DNA from: an uncultured Bacilli bacterium
Lineage (GTDB): Bacteria > Bacillota_I > Bacilli_A > RF39 > UBA660
Reading direction: 5' to 3'
DNA length: 14,204 nucleotides
Assembly (NCBI GenBank): GCA_944359735.1
Contig: CALVTA010000026.1
Location: 1-14,204 of the forward strand
In this document: one piece after another, positions 14,181 to 14,204 of the stretch
Numbering within the stretch: the stretch's first letter is position 1
Layout of the letters: the number at the start of each line of letters is the position of its first letter
The notes under the pieces: model-generated
What the model saw: the letters and a program-made list of their open reading frames with translations, nothing else
Database searches by the model: none
What the model was told of the DNA's origin: nothing
Translations under genes and position numbers: made by a program

Positions 14181-14204
14181 TTTGCTTTTCTTTTTCGCTT
14201 TGCA

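Larger units (their letters stand above)
10804..14183 (-). mobile_element. Putative compact recombinase-borne cassette (33-aa ORF, dinD, HEPN, serine recombinase)
   Basis: Four same-strand genes with short gaps (34, 27 and 21 nt) lie between two imperfect repeats 3.36 kb apart and directly next to rbgA. The recombinase is at the repeat-bearing end, as in elements moved by large serine recombinases. Genes on the other side of the left repeat are chromosomal housekeeping genes. The right boundary is only 21-40 bases from the window edge, so the chromosomal side there cannot be checked. Boundaries and mobility are inferred. Confidence 0.45.

Noticed and set aside
14031..14204. LexA/SOS box before dinD
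   Set aside because: No GAACnnnnGTTC-like or CTGTn8ACAG-like site was found in the visible upstream bases; it could lie beyond the window.
1..14204. tRNA, rRNA, CRISPR array, IS element ends, riboswitch
   Set aside because: No cloverleaf, rRNA motif, regularly spaced repeat, transposase or recognisable riboswitch core was seen by eye.

Overview
The window is AT-rich, densely packed and reads with the standard bacterial code: TGA is used as a stop in the VUT-family gene and the recombinase, and TGG encodes Trp. Shine-Dalgarno sites are strong (AGGAGG, AGGTG). These traits, the S20/GPR/SpoIIP/LepA block and the protein families present point to a low-GC Bacillota. An uncultured gut-type Bacilli or Erysipelotrichia-like lineage that keeps endospore genes seems likely. 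The lineage is an inference; the sporulation genes are read directly. Almost everything is on the minus strand; only dacF and rpsT are on the plus strand.

Region 1 (1-1716, minus) is a tightly coupled run of a VUT-type membrane transporter, a small type IV pilin-like protein and the start of a SipW-dependent (TasA/camelysin-like) surface protein that leaves the window. A strong hairpin terminator separates it from what looks like a decayed lipoprotein gene (about 1715-1962).

Region 2 (2038-5216) is cell-envelope housekeeping: a D-Ala-D-Ala carboxypeptidase (plus), a membrane-anchored calcineurin-like phosphoesterase with an altered GNHD motif, and a CcdA-TlpA fusion for extracytoplasmic thiol reduction.

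Region 3 (5214-9895) has the same gene order I recall from Bacillus subtilis: rpsT, gpr, spoIIP, a small membrane protein in the yqxA position, and lepA. rpsT runs opposite to gpr. GPR (the protease that degrades small acid-soluble spore proteins at germination) and SpoIIP (engulfment peptidoglycan hydrolase) suggest that this organism, or a recent ancestor, forms spores. A bidirectional terminator lies between rpsT and rbgA.

Region 4 (9934-14204, minus) holds rbgA, a ribosome-assembly GTPase. Directly upstream, in the same direction, is a compact accessory cassette: a 33-aa ORF, dinD, a HEPN (Rx4H) protein and a serine recombinase whose stop codon overlaps the rbgA start as ATGA. Imperfect repeats sharing the exact 11-mer TCACTTCCTTT lie about 3.36 kb apart, at the rbgA start and at the start of the 33-aa ORF. 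Both look like Shine-Dalgarno/start-codon segments. My leading hypothesis is a minimal recombinase-borne, probably antiphage, element inserted just upstream of rbgA so that rbgA keeps a ribosome-binding site. The proteins and overlaps are seen; mobility and defence function are inferred.
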